6,570 nt of DNA from Bacteroidales bacterium (GCA_030635365.1 DAOVYZ010000203.1:1-6570), one strand, 5' to 3'; shown: positions 1 to 5,127, counted from the first letter of the stretch. Numbers and translations are program-made. Notes: generated by a model not told the origin, from the sequence alone.

Positions 1-141
1 AATATCGAACAAGGATTAATGATTTTATATTTTCGAAGTATATTCCACGATTTGTAAATCATTATTGCTTGACTTTCAGTCATTATCATTTCGTTTATCT
101 ACTTCATTATGTCCACAACAAAACTTGTGGGTACACTGTAG

Positions 142-318
142 TTGCCAGCAGGCAAGAACACAAAACTTACACTAAAATCAACATTTATTTATATCATAGC
201 CATTTTTTTCCATAATTTGCCATTGGCTTTCAGTCAAAACCTTACACAAACTGTAAGAGTCAACATAGTTGGTGCGGGCACTGATGTAAACGTACCGATA
301 GGTAAAACTTATTTATGA
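142..318 (+). pseudogene. Decayed secreted-protein frame, receptor-like N-terminus
   Basis: An open frame runs from a TTG codon at 142 to a TGA at 316-318, with no ATG. It encodes a basic stretch (KLTLKS), a hydrophobic core (FIYIIAIFF), a likely signal-peptidase region (LPLAFSQ) and then QNLTQTVR. In Bacteroidota, a signal peptide followed by QNLTQTVRG-like sequence is typical of the start of SusC/RagA TonB-dependent receptors, before the carboxypeptidase-regulatory-like domain. Here the similarity stops after that motif and the frame ends about 20 codons later, so I read it as an eroded or truncated gene start. Its TGA overlaps the ATG of the next small frame (ATGA), which could be coupling or chance. 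The family assignment is from memory of the motif only. A genuine small secreted peptide with a TTG start is the alternative. Confidence 0.3.
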
Positions 319-452
319 AAAAAGAAATTTTAATAGCTCTATTTATACTTGCATTAGTTATAAGAGGGTGTCCGAAAAGTCATTACACAGTAGAAAACAC
401 TTCGACAAGTCAATTGGGCACATGTCGATGTTTGGTTTTTTTCCAAATGTAA
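315..452 (+). CDS. Small lipoprotein-like ORF, probably a gene stub
   Basis: A 45-codon ATG frame begins MKKEILIALFILALVIRGC, which has the shape of a lipoprotein signal peptide: two lysines, a hydrophobic run and a cysteine at residue 19. The residues before the cysteine (VIRG) are a poor lipobox, because an arginine lies at -2. After the cysteine the protein has no recognisable domain and ends quickly at TAA (450-452). The start overlaps the stop of the preceding frame by ATGA. The bases coding for the region around the cysteine (364-381) resemble insertion-sequence ends, so this may be a signal-peptide stub cut at its lipobox by an old insertion. No function can be assigned, and it may not be expressed. 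Confidence 0.25.
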   Translation: MKKEILIALFILALVIRGCPKSHYTVENTSTSQLGTCRCLVFFQM

Positions 453-502
453 TGTATCGGGTATATTTTTGACCCAAACTATATAATATATTAAACAAGA
501 GG

Positions 503-534
503 CCTCTTATCTAATAAATGGATAAGAGGTTTTT
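503..534 (+). terminator. Rho-independent terminator, plus strand
   Basis: CCTCTTATC (503-511) pairs perfectly with GATAAGAGG (521-529) around a 9-nt loop, followed directly by TTTTT (530-534). This is a standard intrinsic terminator for plus-strand transcription. The only plus-strand frames upstream are the small or decayed ones at 142-452, so it probably marks the end of a once-complete gene. AAGAGG (497-502) just upstream could compete for the 5' arm, but nothing else suggests attenuation. Confidence 0.75.
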
Positions 535-665
535 AATGTTCTATTTAATGAAATTAGCGTATAGCAAACACTAAGCATCGTTTTAATGTGCTTGATATAA
601 TATTGTAGCCAGGTTGTTGTTATAAAAATATAACATGAATACGTCTTGTGACGATTTAAAATATT

Positions 666-2558
666 TTATTTAATTGCTCTTTTTTCCAATTCAGAGCGAT
701 GAATTAACAATTCCCTGCCAAGAGGTTTATTATTCCTGAAAGTTTGGGTTCTTAGGTTAAGGTCTCCGGCAGGAATTTCAAAAGGTTCAGAATATTTTTC
801 CCCAAACTGCACAGGATAAGTATTATTTATGGTATAATAGATAATAGTCTCAGGCACAACATTTCTCAACTCACACATCAATTTGCCTGATTCCTCGTAC
901 ACTTTAACGCTAGGATCAAAAACTGCCTTGCAAATATTTGTCTTTGTTTCGTCAAATCGCATGAAATGTATTTCCGTACGAGCAATAAAATCATCCCATT
1001 TTTTGTTTTCTTTCGGACTCCAAAGAGTTTCAGACAAGGCAAAAGCTCTTGGGTAGGTCATATAAAATGCAAATGGTAAATTGGGTATAGCTTCAGTCCA
1101 GAGATTTCCCTGTCCGCCTAAAATATATTTTGAATCTACTTCAATTGGTACGGGTTCAAATTTGTAAGATTTTTCAAGACTCAAATCATTATAAATCGGG
1201 TTTTCAACACTATGATCTCCCTGGGTATAATCCAGGTAAGCATAGGTTGTAGGTGACATAACCACATCATGACCCATTTGAGTTGCTTCAATACCTCCTT
1301 TCATACCCTGCCAGCTCATTACTGCAGCTCCTTCTGCTAATCCACCCTGTAATATTTCGTCCCATCCGATCATTTTTTTACCCTTGCCAGAAATAATCTT
1401 TTCTACCTTTTTAACAAAATAGCTCTGTAACTCATGGCTGTTAGCGATATTATTCTTTTTCATAAACTCTTGTACAATCTCATCATTTTCCCAATAACCA
1501 TGATAGCATTCGTCTCCACCCATATGGATATATTGCCCTGGAAAAAGCTCAGCAATTTCTGTGAAGACTTTATCTACAAAATCGTATACATTTTTATCGG
1601 CAGGGTTTAATGTGTTTTCAATAAGCATTTTGAATTTTCCATTGCCGTACCACTCAGCAAACTTACTACCCGGATTAACAAATTTGGGTTCCTTTTGGGT
1701 GGATAATTCAGGATAAGCAGCCAAGGCTGCCATGCTATGCCCGGGAAAATCTATTTCGGGAACAATAGTGACGTTCCTGTTTGCTGCATACCTGATTATA
1801 TCCTTTATTTCTTCTTGTGTATAATATCCTCCATAGGTAGCTTTTTCTTCTGGCTGCGGATATATTCTGTTTTCCCCAAAACGTCCATATCTCTCTACTC
1901 TCCATGCGCCAACCTCTGTCAATTTTGGTAACGACTTAATTTCAATTCTCCAACCTTCGTCGTCTGTGAGGTGCCAATGAAATACATTGAATTTATATTG
2001 TGCCATTTTATCAATATAAGCTTTCACTTCATCTACAGTAAAAAAATGCCGGCTTACATCCAACATAAGCCCTCGCCAACTAAAACGAGGATAATCAAGT
2101 ATCTTACAACCGGATATTGAAATGGCACCATTTTCTAATTTGTCTCTAAGCTCAAATCCAGGGGGTAACAACTGGCGTAAGGTTTGAAAACTATAAAAAA
2201 CTCCGGCCGCATTATTGGCGGTTACCTTTATAATGTTCCTATTTACTTCCAGTGTATAACCTTCCTCACCCAATTCGGGTCGAGGGCTTTGATTAAGATG
2301 AACAGAGATGGCCTTATCAGATTTTTCTGATTTTTGATAATCAACTTCAATACCGGTTCTTGTCAAAAATTCAGCAAACAATTGAACGTGCTGCTTCACT
2401 TGCTTGTCATCAGTCTGAATGTCAAGATCAACATGATTTTCTAAAAGAAAAGTCTCTTCGGTAGGGACGTATTTGACAGGCATTGGGATGATAGAATGTT
2501 GTGCCTGTATCATACTGCCCAACATCAGTAGAAATAAAGATAAATATATATGTTTCAT
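666..2558 (-). CDS. Secreted beta-N-acetylhexosaminidase (GH20)
   Basis: This 630-residue enzyme should remove terminal non-reducing GlcNAc or GalNAc from glycans such as chitooligosaccharides or host and algal N-glycans. Residues 1-20 form a signal peptide (basic start, LFLLMLGSM core, QAQ cleavage region), so it acts in the periplasm or outside. Residues about 22-150 look like the GH20b accessory domain, and 155-515 form the GH20 barrel. Visible landmarks are WRG at 161-163 (substrate-binding Arg), HWHLTDDEGWR at 194-204, the catalytic Asp-Glu pair in HMGGDE (D349, E350), GWDE at 398-401, and GNLWTE at 484-489. Family knowledge says the Asp orients the substrate N-acetyl group and the Glu is the acid/base. 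The C-terminal part (about 550-620) resembles the small beta-sandwich often found at the end of Bacteroidota hexosaminidases. Length is normal and no key residue is missing. It is transcribed alone. Exact substrate is not readable from sequence. Confidence 0.95.
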   Translation of the reverse strand: MKHIYLSLFLLMLGSMIQAQHSIIPMPVKYVPTEETFLLENHVDLDIQTDDKQVKQHVQLFAEFLTRTGIEVDYQKSEKSDKAISVHLNQSPRPELGEEGYTLEVNRNIIKVTANNAAGVFYSFQTLRQLLPPGFELRDKLENGAISISGCKILDYPRFSWRGLMLDVSRHFFTVDEVKAYIDKMAQYKFNVFHWHLTDDEGWRIEIKSLPKLTEVGAWRVERYGRFGENRIYPQPEEKATYGGYYTQEEIKDIIRYAANRNVTIVPEIDFPGHSMAALAAYPELSTQKEPKFVNPGSKFAEWYGNGKFKMLIENTLNPADKNVYDFVDKVFTEIAELFPGQYIHMGGDECYHGYWENDEIVQEFMKKNNIANSHELQSYFVKKVEKIISGKGKKMIGWDEILQGGLAEGAAVMSWQGMKGGIEATQMGHDVVMSPTTYAYLDYTQGDHSVENPIYNDLSLEKSYKFEPVPIEVDSKYILGGQGNLWTEAIPNLPFAFYMTYPRAFALSETLWSPKENKKWDDFIARTEIHFMRFDETKTNICKAVFDPSVKVYEESGKLMCELRNVVPETIIYYTINNTYPVQFGEKYSEPFEIPAGDLNLRTQTFRNNKPLGRELLIHRSELEKRAIK

Positions 2559-2598
2559 TGTTTTAACTATTAATTAATAATTCTGAGTAATGTTTTTT

Positions 2599-2608
2599 CA
2601 AACGTTTG
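2599..2608. promoter_or_regulatory. Candidate LacI-type operator upstream of the GH20 gene
   Basis: The perfect 10-bp palindrome CAAACGTTTG lies about 45 bp upstream of the hexosaminidase start. A central CG with AT-rich half sites is typical of LacI/GalR-family operators. On the minus strand, its AACGTTTG half is one base from the TAnnTTTG -7 consensus, so a bound regulator could block a promoter there. A second AAACGTTT lies 59 bp further upstream and a LacI-family relic lies 350 bp away. Regulation of the hexosaminidase is inference. Confidence 0.4.
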
Positions 2609-2658
2609 TTATTTGTAATATTTTATTTTCACTTTTTAATTTGCCAAATTTTCTCTAA

Positions 2659-2666
2659 AAACGTTT
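2659..2666. promoter_or_regulatory. Second AAACGTTT palindrome upstream of GH20
   Basis: AAACGTTT repeats the core of the 2599-2608 palindrome with a centre-to-centre distance of 59 bp, near a whole number of helical turns (5.6). Paired operators of this kind can support looping by LacI-family proteins. Binding is not shown by the sequence. Confidence 0.3.
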
Positions 2667-2704
2667 CCTGAAAAAAACATTTTCAGTCAGATGAAAAAAA
2701 GCAA

Positions 2705-2855
2705 TTGTCCGCAGTTAAGCTATCGTGCGGGTTTACTCGCGTTGCTCGTGAGTATAGTTCCACCTTGTTTCATTGTCCCCCATTGGACAACTTTACTAAG
2801 ATAATATTTTGTCAGCGAACCACAAAAACCCCGCATGTAGTTTGAACTGTTAGGC
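2705..2855 (-). other. attC-like integron recombination site (degenerate)
   Basis: Read on the minus strand, the site begins with GCCTAAC (2855-2849), a match to the R'' core RYYYAAC, then AGTTCAAAC (L''-like). It closes with AGCTTAACT (2721-2713), which is L'-like. The arms 2711-2734 and 2826-2850 pair over about 21 positions, including a few G-T wobbles, with only single-base bulges (2723, 2829, 2844). The unpaired base in TTCAA against TTAA is the kind of extrahelical base seen in the L'' box of known attC sites. An inner hairpin (2735-2741 with 2747-2753) and another (2773-2778 with 2785-2790) lie within the arms. The R'' core starts 10 nt after the stop of the truncated minus-strand frame, as in gene cassettes. 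The outer R' core expected as GTTRRRY is not found: the bases there are GGACAAT. Total length (about 150 bp) is at the long end for attC. Confidence 0.5.
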
Positions 2856-2865
2856 TTTGTTAACA

Positions 2866-2985
2866 TTACCCCTCAAGGATTCTCAATAAATCATCGTTGA
2901 TATAAAAAACTTCAACCCCGTCCTTTTTGGGTCTGAGTATTCTATGAGTAACAAGTTCATTTATATCATATATAGCAGACCCCGA
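2866..2985 (-). pseudogene. 5'-truncated cassette gene, Fic-like winged-helix tail
   Basis: A minus-strand frame ends at TAA (2868-2866) and reads back through YINDDLLRILEG, VEVFY, ILRPKKDG and IYDINELVTH. The order helix (xDINELVxxxIL), turn with RP and Lys/Gly, strand (VFYIN) and closing helix is that of a small winged-helix domain. It resembles the C-terminal wHTH found after the Fic domain in many bacterial Fic-family AMP transferases. No Fic catalytic motif (HPFxxGNGR) is present, and further upstream the frame merely mirrors the plus-strand LacI remnant, so the 5' part is missing. A GTG near 2991 could in principle start a 41-residue peptide. Its stop lies 10 nt from the attC-like core, as expected for a cassette gene. 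The Fic link is tentative; the truncation is clear if the LacI reading is right. Confidence 0.4.
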
Positions 2986-3073
2986 ACTCACAACTGTTGA
3001 CCAAAAAGGGTTTGAAATGGGGCAACAAGCAGCAAGATTATTGCTTAAACGAATCCAAAGTAATGAAGAATGA
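2948..3073 (+). pseudogene. C-terminal remnant of a LacI/GalR-family regulator
   Basis: The plus-strand frame reads ISYIADPELTTVDQKGFEMG followed by QQAARLLLKRIQSNEE and a TGA at 3071-3073. The series P-x-LTTVxQ-x-G-x-EMG-x-x-A-x-x-LL-x-x-I is diagnostic for the last 40 or so residues of the periplasmic-binding-like effector domain of LacI/GalR regulators. Everything upstream is missing: the frame is closed by TGA at 2945-2947, so there is no DNA-binding domain and only about an eighth of a normal 330-340-residue protein remains. The 5' edge collides with the truncated minus-strand cassette frame, with the junction somewhere in 2950-2985. The intact gene probably once ran on the plus strand towards the terminator at 3129-3152. 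It may have controlled neighbouring sugar genes through the AAACGTTT sites. Confidence 0.75.
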
Positions 3074-3128
3074 CCCTATTACCAAGATATTAAATACTGA
3101 TTTAATTATTCGCAAATCAAGTTTAAAG

Positions 3129-3152
3129 AAAAGATAAAACTATCTTTTTTTT
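3129..3152. terminator. Bidirectional terminator between LacI relic and pfkA
   Basis: AAAAGATA (3129-3136) pairs with TATCTTTT (3141-3148) around the loop AAAC. A run of eight or more T follows on the plus strand, and a T-rich stretch follows on the minus strand. It lies 55 bp after the LacI remnant stop and about 35 bp after the phosphofructokinase stop, so it can serve both converging genes. Confidence 0.7.
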
Positions 3153-3177
3153 ACGAGATAATTATACTAATTATTGC

Positions 3178-3185
3178 AAACGTTT
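3178..3185. promoter_or_regulatory. Third AAACGTTT palindrome
   Basis: The sequence CAAACGTTTTG surrounds this AAACGTTT, just 3' of the phosphofructokinase stop on the minus strand. It repeats the core of the two palindromes upstream of the hexosaminidase. Position downstream of a gene makes a direct promoter role unlikely. It may be an auxiliary operator or chance. Confidence 0.2.
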
Positions 3186-3187
3186 TG

Positions 3188-4282
3188 TTAATCTCCAAAA
3201 CTAATCCCTACACCTCTTGCACTCTTCATTAAATCAGAGTCTTTTGTTACAAAGTGAGGTTTACTAATTGCATCTTTAAAAGGAACAGATATAATATTAG
3301 GATGCCTGTACGACACCATTTCTCCGAATTTTCCTTCAAGAACTAATTCAAAAGCCTTAACTCCAAATTGTGTTGCCAATACACGGTCATAAGCAATCGG
3401 GACTCCTCCTCTTTGGATATGACCCAATACTGCTTTACGCATATCATGCTTAATACCAGCCTGCTTTAATTCCTCAACCAGTCTTGATGCAGCACCTGAT
3501 AATTTAACATTTGCATAACCTACTTCGTCGTTTTTTTCTTTTGATGAATCTTTACCTATTGCTTTAGCCCCTTCTGCTATTACAATAATAGTGAAGCCTC
3601 TATCCCTAACAAAACGTTCATTTATTTTTTCCAGAACTTTATCAATATCGTAAGGTATTTCAGGAATAAGGCAAATTTCTGCTCCTCCGGCTACCGCTGC
3701 ATTTAAAGCTATCCATCCGGCATCTCTTCCCATAGCTTCAAGAATAAACACTCTGTTATGACTAGCAGCCGTGGTTACCAATTTATCAACAGCATCCGTT
3801 GCAATCTGAACAGCTGTCTGGTAACCAAAAGTTGTGTCTGTTGCCGATAAATCATTATCAATTGTTTTAGGTACTCCTATTATATTTAATCCCTTTTCAT
3901 AAAGTGCCTGAGAAATTTGTTGTGAACCATCCCCCCCAATATTTATTACTGCATCGACTCCCATATACATTAACTTGCGGATCATTTCCTCTGATCTGTC
4001 AACCGTAGTATATTTACCATTTTTATCTTTTATAGGCCATGCAAAAGGCCCTCCTTTATTGGTAGTCTCTATTATTGTACCTCCCTGAAAATGTATACCT
4101 GAGACAGTTTCTTCATCAAGAATTTTAATTTCGGTGGGCTCCCATAATATGCCATTAAAAGCCTGGATGCTTCCTATAATTTCCCAATCACTCTCATGCG
4201 AAGCTCTTTTTACTATGGCACGAATAACTGCATTTAAACCTGGGCAGTCTCCTCCAGCAGTTGCTACTAAAACTCGTTTCAT
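3188..4282 (-). CDS. pfkA: 6-phosphofructokinase, group III (mixed-substrate) type
   Basis: This 364-residue cytoplasmic enzyme phosphorylates fructose 6-phosphate to fructose 1,6-bisphosphate, the committed step of glycolysis. Landmarks in order are TAGGDCPGLN at 8-17 (nucleotide-binding Gly-rich loop), IGGDGS at 115-120, PKTIDND at 138-144 with the catalytic Asp at D142, and EAMGRDAGW at 182-190 (substrate binding). The pair that predicts the phosphoryl donor is mixed: Gly at 119, as in ATP enzymes, with Lys at 139, as in pyrophosphate enzymes and group III ATP enzymes. Family knowledge makes ATP the likelier donor, since pyrophosphate enzymes usually have Asp at the 119 position. Length fits group III rather than the 320-residue E. 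coli PfkA type. It is transcribed alone from a probable TATTTTTG promoter and ends at the shared terminator. Confidence 0.95.
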   Translation of the reverse strand: MKRVLVATAGGDCPGLNAVIRAIVKRASHESDWEIIGSIQAFNGILWEPTEIKILDEETVSGIHFQGGTIIETTNKGGPFAWPIKDKNGKYTTVDRSEEMIRKLMYMGVDAVINIGGDGSQQISQALYEKGLNIIGVPKTIDNDLSATDTTFGYQTAVQIATDAVDKLVTTAASHNRVFILEAMGRDAGWIALNAAVAGGAEICLIPEIPYDIDKVLEKINERFVRDRGFTIIVIAEGAKAIGKDSSKEKNDEVGYANVKLSGAASRLVEELKQAGIKHDMRKAVLGHIQRGGVPIAYDRVLATQFGVKAFELVLEGKFGEMVSYRHPNIISVPFKDAISKPHFVTKDSDLMKSARGVGISFGD

Positions 4283-4307
4283 TTAATATTATTTATTTAT
4301 TTATAAG

Positions 4308-4315
4308 CAAAAATA
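4308..4315 (-). promoter_or_regulatory. Probable pfkA promoter -7 element
   Basis: On the minus strand this reads TATTTTTG, a full match to the Bacteroidota -7 consensus TAnnTTTG, 25 bp upstream of the pfkA ATG. No clean TTG sits at the -33 distance, only a CTGG about 18 nt upstream, so confidence is moderate. The implied leader is about 20 nt. Confidence 0.4.
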
Positions 4316-4608
4316 TTCTTATCTAGCTAATTTCCAGAAACTTAACAGTGACTTTCAAAGAAAACAAATCTCGTAAAAATAAGAAAATGCCTCCATTTAT
4401 CACAATAATATTATATTAAATGTGCAATAATCTTTAATATATTTATTAACATAATATTAAAATTCCCATAATTGATATATTATAAAATTCTTTAACAATA
4501 AAAAGTAGATTACTCTCTATACCAATATGAACTTCATGGTAAAACTAAACAAACTCCAATGCACTAAAGAGTAGGCTAACGGTATCAAAAAATAGATTTG
4601 TCAGGTAT
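4316..4608. other. Non-coding AT-rich spacer
   Basis: About 290 bp lie between the pfkA promoter and the terminator of the tRNA/GIY-YIG unit. The stretch is very AT-rich, has no frame with credible coding character and no clear RNA gene. The only structure I see is short AT palindromes. I see no function in it. Confidence 0.5.
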
Positions 4609-4636
4609 AAAAAAGCAAATCGAATTGACTTGCTTT
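4609..4636 (-). terminator. Terminator of the tRNA / GIY-YIG unit
   Basis: On the minus strand AAAGCAA pairs with TTGCTTT (4636-4630 with 4618-4612) around an 11-nt loop, and the 3' arm continues into TTTTTT. It lies only a few bases after the 3' end of the tRNA-like fragment. It is probably the terminator once belonging to a full tRNA at that place, and it now ends a transcript carrying tRNA, GIY-YIG gene and fragment. Confidence 0.65.
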
Positions 4637-4640
4637 AACT

Positions 4641-4667
4641 TGTAGCGAGAGGGAGACTTGAACTCCC
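4641..4667. repeat. 27-bp direct repeat, copy 1 (tRNA 3' end)
   Basis: Bases 4641-4667 are identical to 4981-5007, exactly 340 bp away and in the same orientation. The repeat covers the acceptor 3' strand and the T arm of the tRNA. Similarity continues imperfectly on the tRNA 3' side: both copies are followed on the minus strand by an A-rich step, GCAAG and then CCA or TCA. Confidence 0.95.
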
Positions 4668-4702
4668 CGGCCTTCCCGATATAAAATCGGGACACTCTAA
4701 TC
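4641..4702 (-). pseudogene. 5'-truncated tRNA-like sequence (3' part of a tRNA)
   Basis: On the minus strand this runs GATTAGAGTG (D-loop and 3' D-stem-like), then CCCGA-TTTTATA-TCGGG (a 5-bp stem with a 7-nt loop, placed like an anticodon arm), a 7-nt variable region, GGGAG-TTCAAGT-CTCCC (T arm) and TCTCGCTA (3' acceptor strand plus discriminator). From the T arm on it is identical to the intact tRNA at 4983-5056. The anticodon arm differs, but two of its pairs are changed on both sides so that pairing is kept. No 5' acceptor strand or 5' D-stem exists upstream, where the GIY-YIG coding sequence lies instead. A mature tRNA is therefore impossible. The hairpin can also be read as a 7-bp stem with a 5-nt loop, a common intergenic structure in this phylum. 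Confidence 0.65.
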
Positions 4703-4942
4703 TTTAGCAAGCAGATATTCGATATATTTCCTGCTTTTTTTATTTTTAATTTCTTTTTCTCTTTTTATTGCTTCAGTTTTTGCTAAATATTCCTCTGTAT
4801 AAACCAGTTCCCATGGAATACCTGAACGAGTTGATACAGTTGCCCCTGCATTGTGTTTTGTAATTCTGAAACTGATATCTGAAGTATAACCAACGTAGAA
4901 TCTATCTCTCTTTTTACTGTATATGATGTAAACAAAATACAT
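4697..4942 (-). CDS. Free-standing GIY-YIG nuclease-domain protein
   Basis: This 81-residue protein is essentially one GIY-YIG domain of the short UvrC N-terminal/YhbQ-like kind. VYI at 4-6 and YVG at 16-18 are the two signature triads, 9 residues apart. R26 is the expected catalytic arginine, H30-N31 match the usual HN after it, and E62 in the A-x-x-RE-K-x-IK block is the expected metal-binding glutamate, so the active site looks intact. No second DNA-binding domain is present. The ATG at 4942 follows AAGGA by 5 nt and gives a start right before the first strand. The gene starts 40 bp after an intact tRNA on the same strand, and its TAG stop lies within a second, truncated tRNA-like sequence. 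Small GIY-YIG genes near tRNAs are common in Bacteroidota, and their biological role is not established. Mobility or tRNA-linked nuclease activity is inference. Confidence 0.9.
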   Translation of the reverse strand: MYFVYIIYSKKRDRFYVGYTSDISFRITKHNAGATVSTRSGIPWELVYTEEYLAKTEAIKREKEIKNKKSRKYIEYLLAKD

Positions 4943-4980
4943 TGAGTCCTTAGTAAAAAACCTTACTGGCTTGCTTTTTT

Positions 4981-5007
4981 TGTAGCGAGAGGGAGACTTG
5001 AACTCCC
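4981..5007. repeat. 27-bp direct repeat, copy 2 (inside intact tRNA)
   Basis: This is the second copy of the 27-bp repeat at 4641-4667. It includes the T arm and 3' acceptor strand of the complete tRNA gene. Together the copies bracket a 340-bp unit that contains the GIY-YIG gene and nothing else, an arrangement similar to attachment-site duplications of elements integrating at tRNA 3' ends. Confidence 0.95.
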
Positions 5008-5056
5008 GACCTCATGATTATGAATCATGCGCTCTAACCACCTGAGCTACCTCGCC
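4983..5056 (-). tRNA. tRNA with CAT anticodon, probably elongator Met
   Basis: The minus strand folds as a full cloverleaf: acceptor GGCGAGG with TCTCGCT (7 bp, two G-U), D arm GCTC-AGGTGGTTA-GAGC, anticodon arm CATGA-TTCATAA-TCATG, variable AGGTC, T arm GGGAG-TTCAAGT-CTCCC, and discriminator A73. The CCA end is not encoded (ACA follows), as is usual in this phylum. CAT may mean elongator Met, or Ile if the C34 is modified to lysidine. The anticodon region looks more like elongator Met, and the initiator is excluded by the lack of the three G-C pairs in the anticodon stem. The gene is first in a minus-strand unit with the GIY-YIG gene. Confidence 0.9.
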
Positions 5057-5127
5057 ATTATTTTAATCTTTATTTAAAATATCACATTAATGCAATATTA
5101 CTAGTATAAGAACTTGTTTTGGGGGTG

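Noticed and set aside
1..89. Minus-strand frame starting at ATG 89 and open at the left edge
   Set aside because: Only 29 codons are visible, with no motif or start-site support.
111..195. Minus-strand frame containing LPAGNYSV, resembling a type IX secretion tail
   Set aside because: It is under 30 codons between stops with no upstream protein, so the likeness is probably chance.
3..215. Open plus-strand frame without stop from the left edge (about 70 codons)
   Set aside because: Its product is unusually rich in His and Tyr, resembles nothing I know and overlaps the better signal-peptide-like frame. It could be the end of an outside gene but is not supportable.
600..665. Short hairpins CGTC-TTGT-GACG and GTTATA-AAAA-TATAAC downstream of the GH20 stop
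   Set aside because: The stems are weak or pure AT and no T-run follows on the minus strand, so I do not call a terminator for the hexosaminidase gene.
1737..1931. 64-codon plus-strand frame inside the hexosaminidase gene
   Set aside because: It is antisense to the conserved GH20 barrel coding region and has no recognisable domain.
3001..3075. Extension of the minus-strand Fic-like frame beyond 3000
   Set aside because: Here the minus frame only mirrors the LacI-family coding sequence of the plus strand, which has the clear family motif.
4498..4600. Possible further decayed tRNA or inverted repeat (ACTCT / AGAGT, TATACC / GGTAT)
   Set aside because: The matching pieces are not nested in an order that can fold, and no T arm or acceptor sequence is visible.
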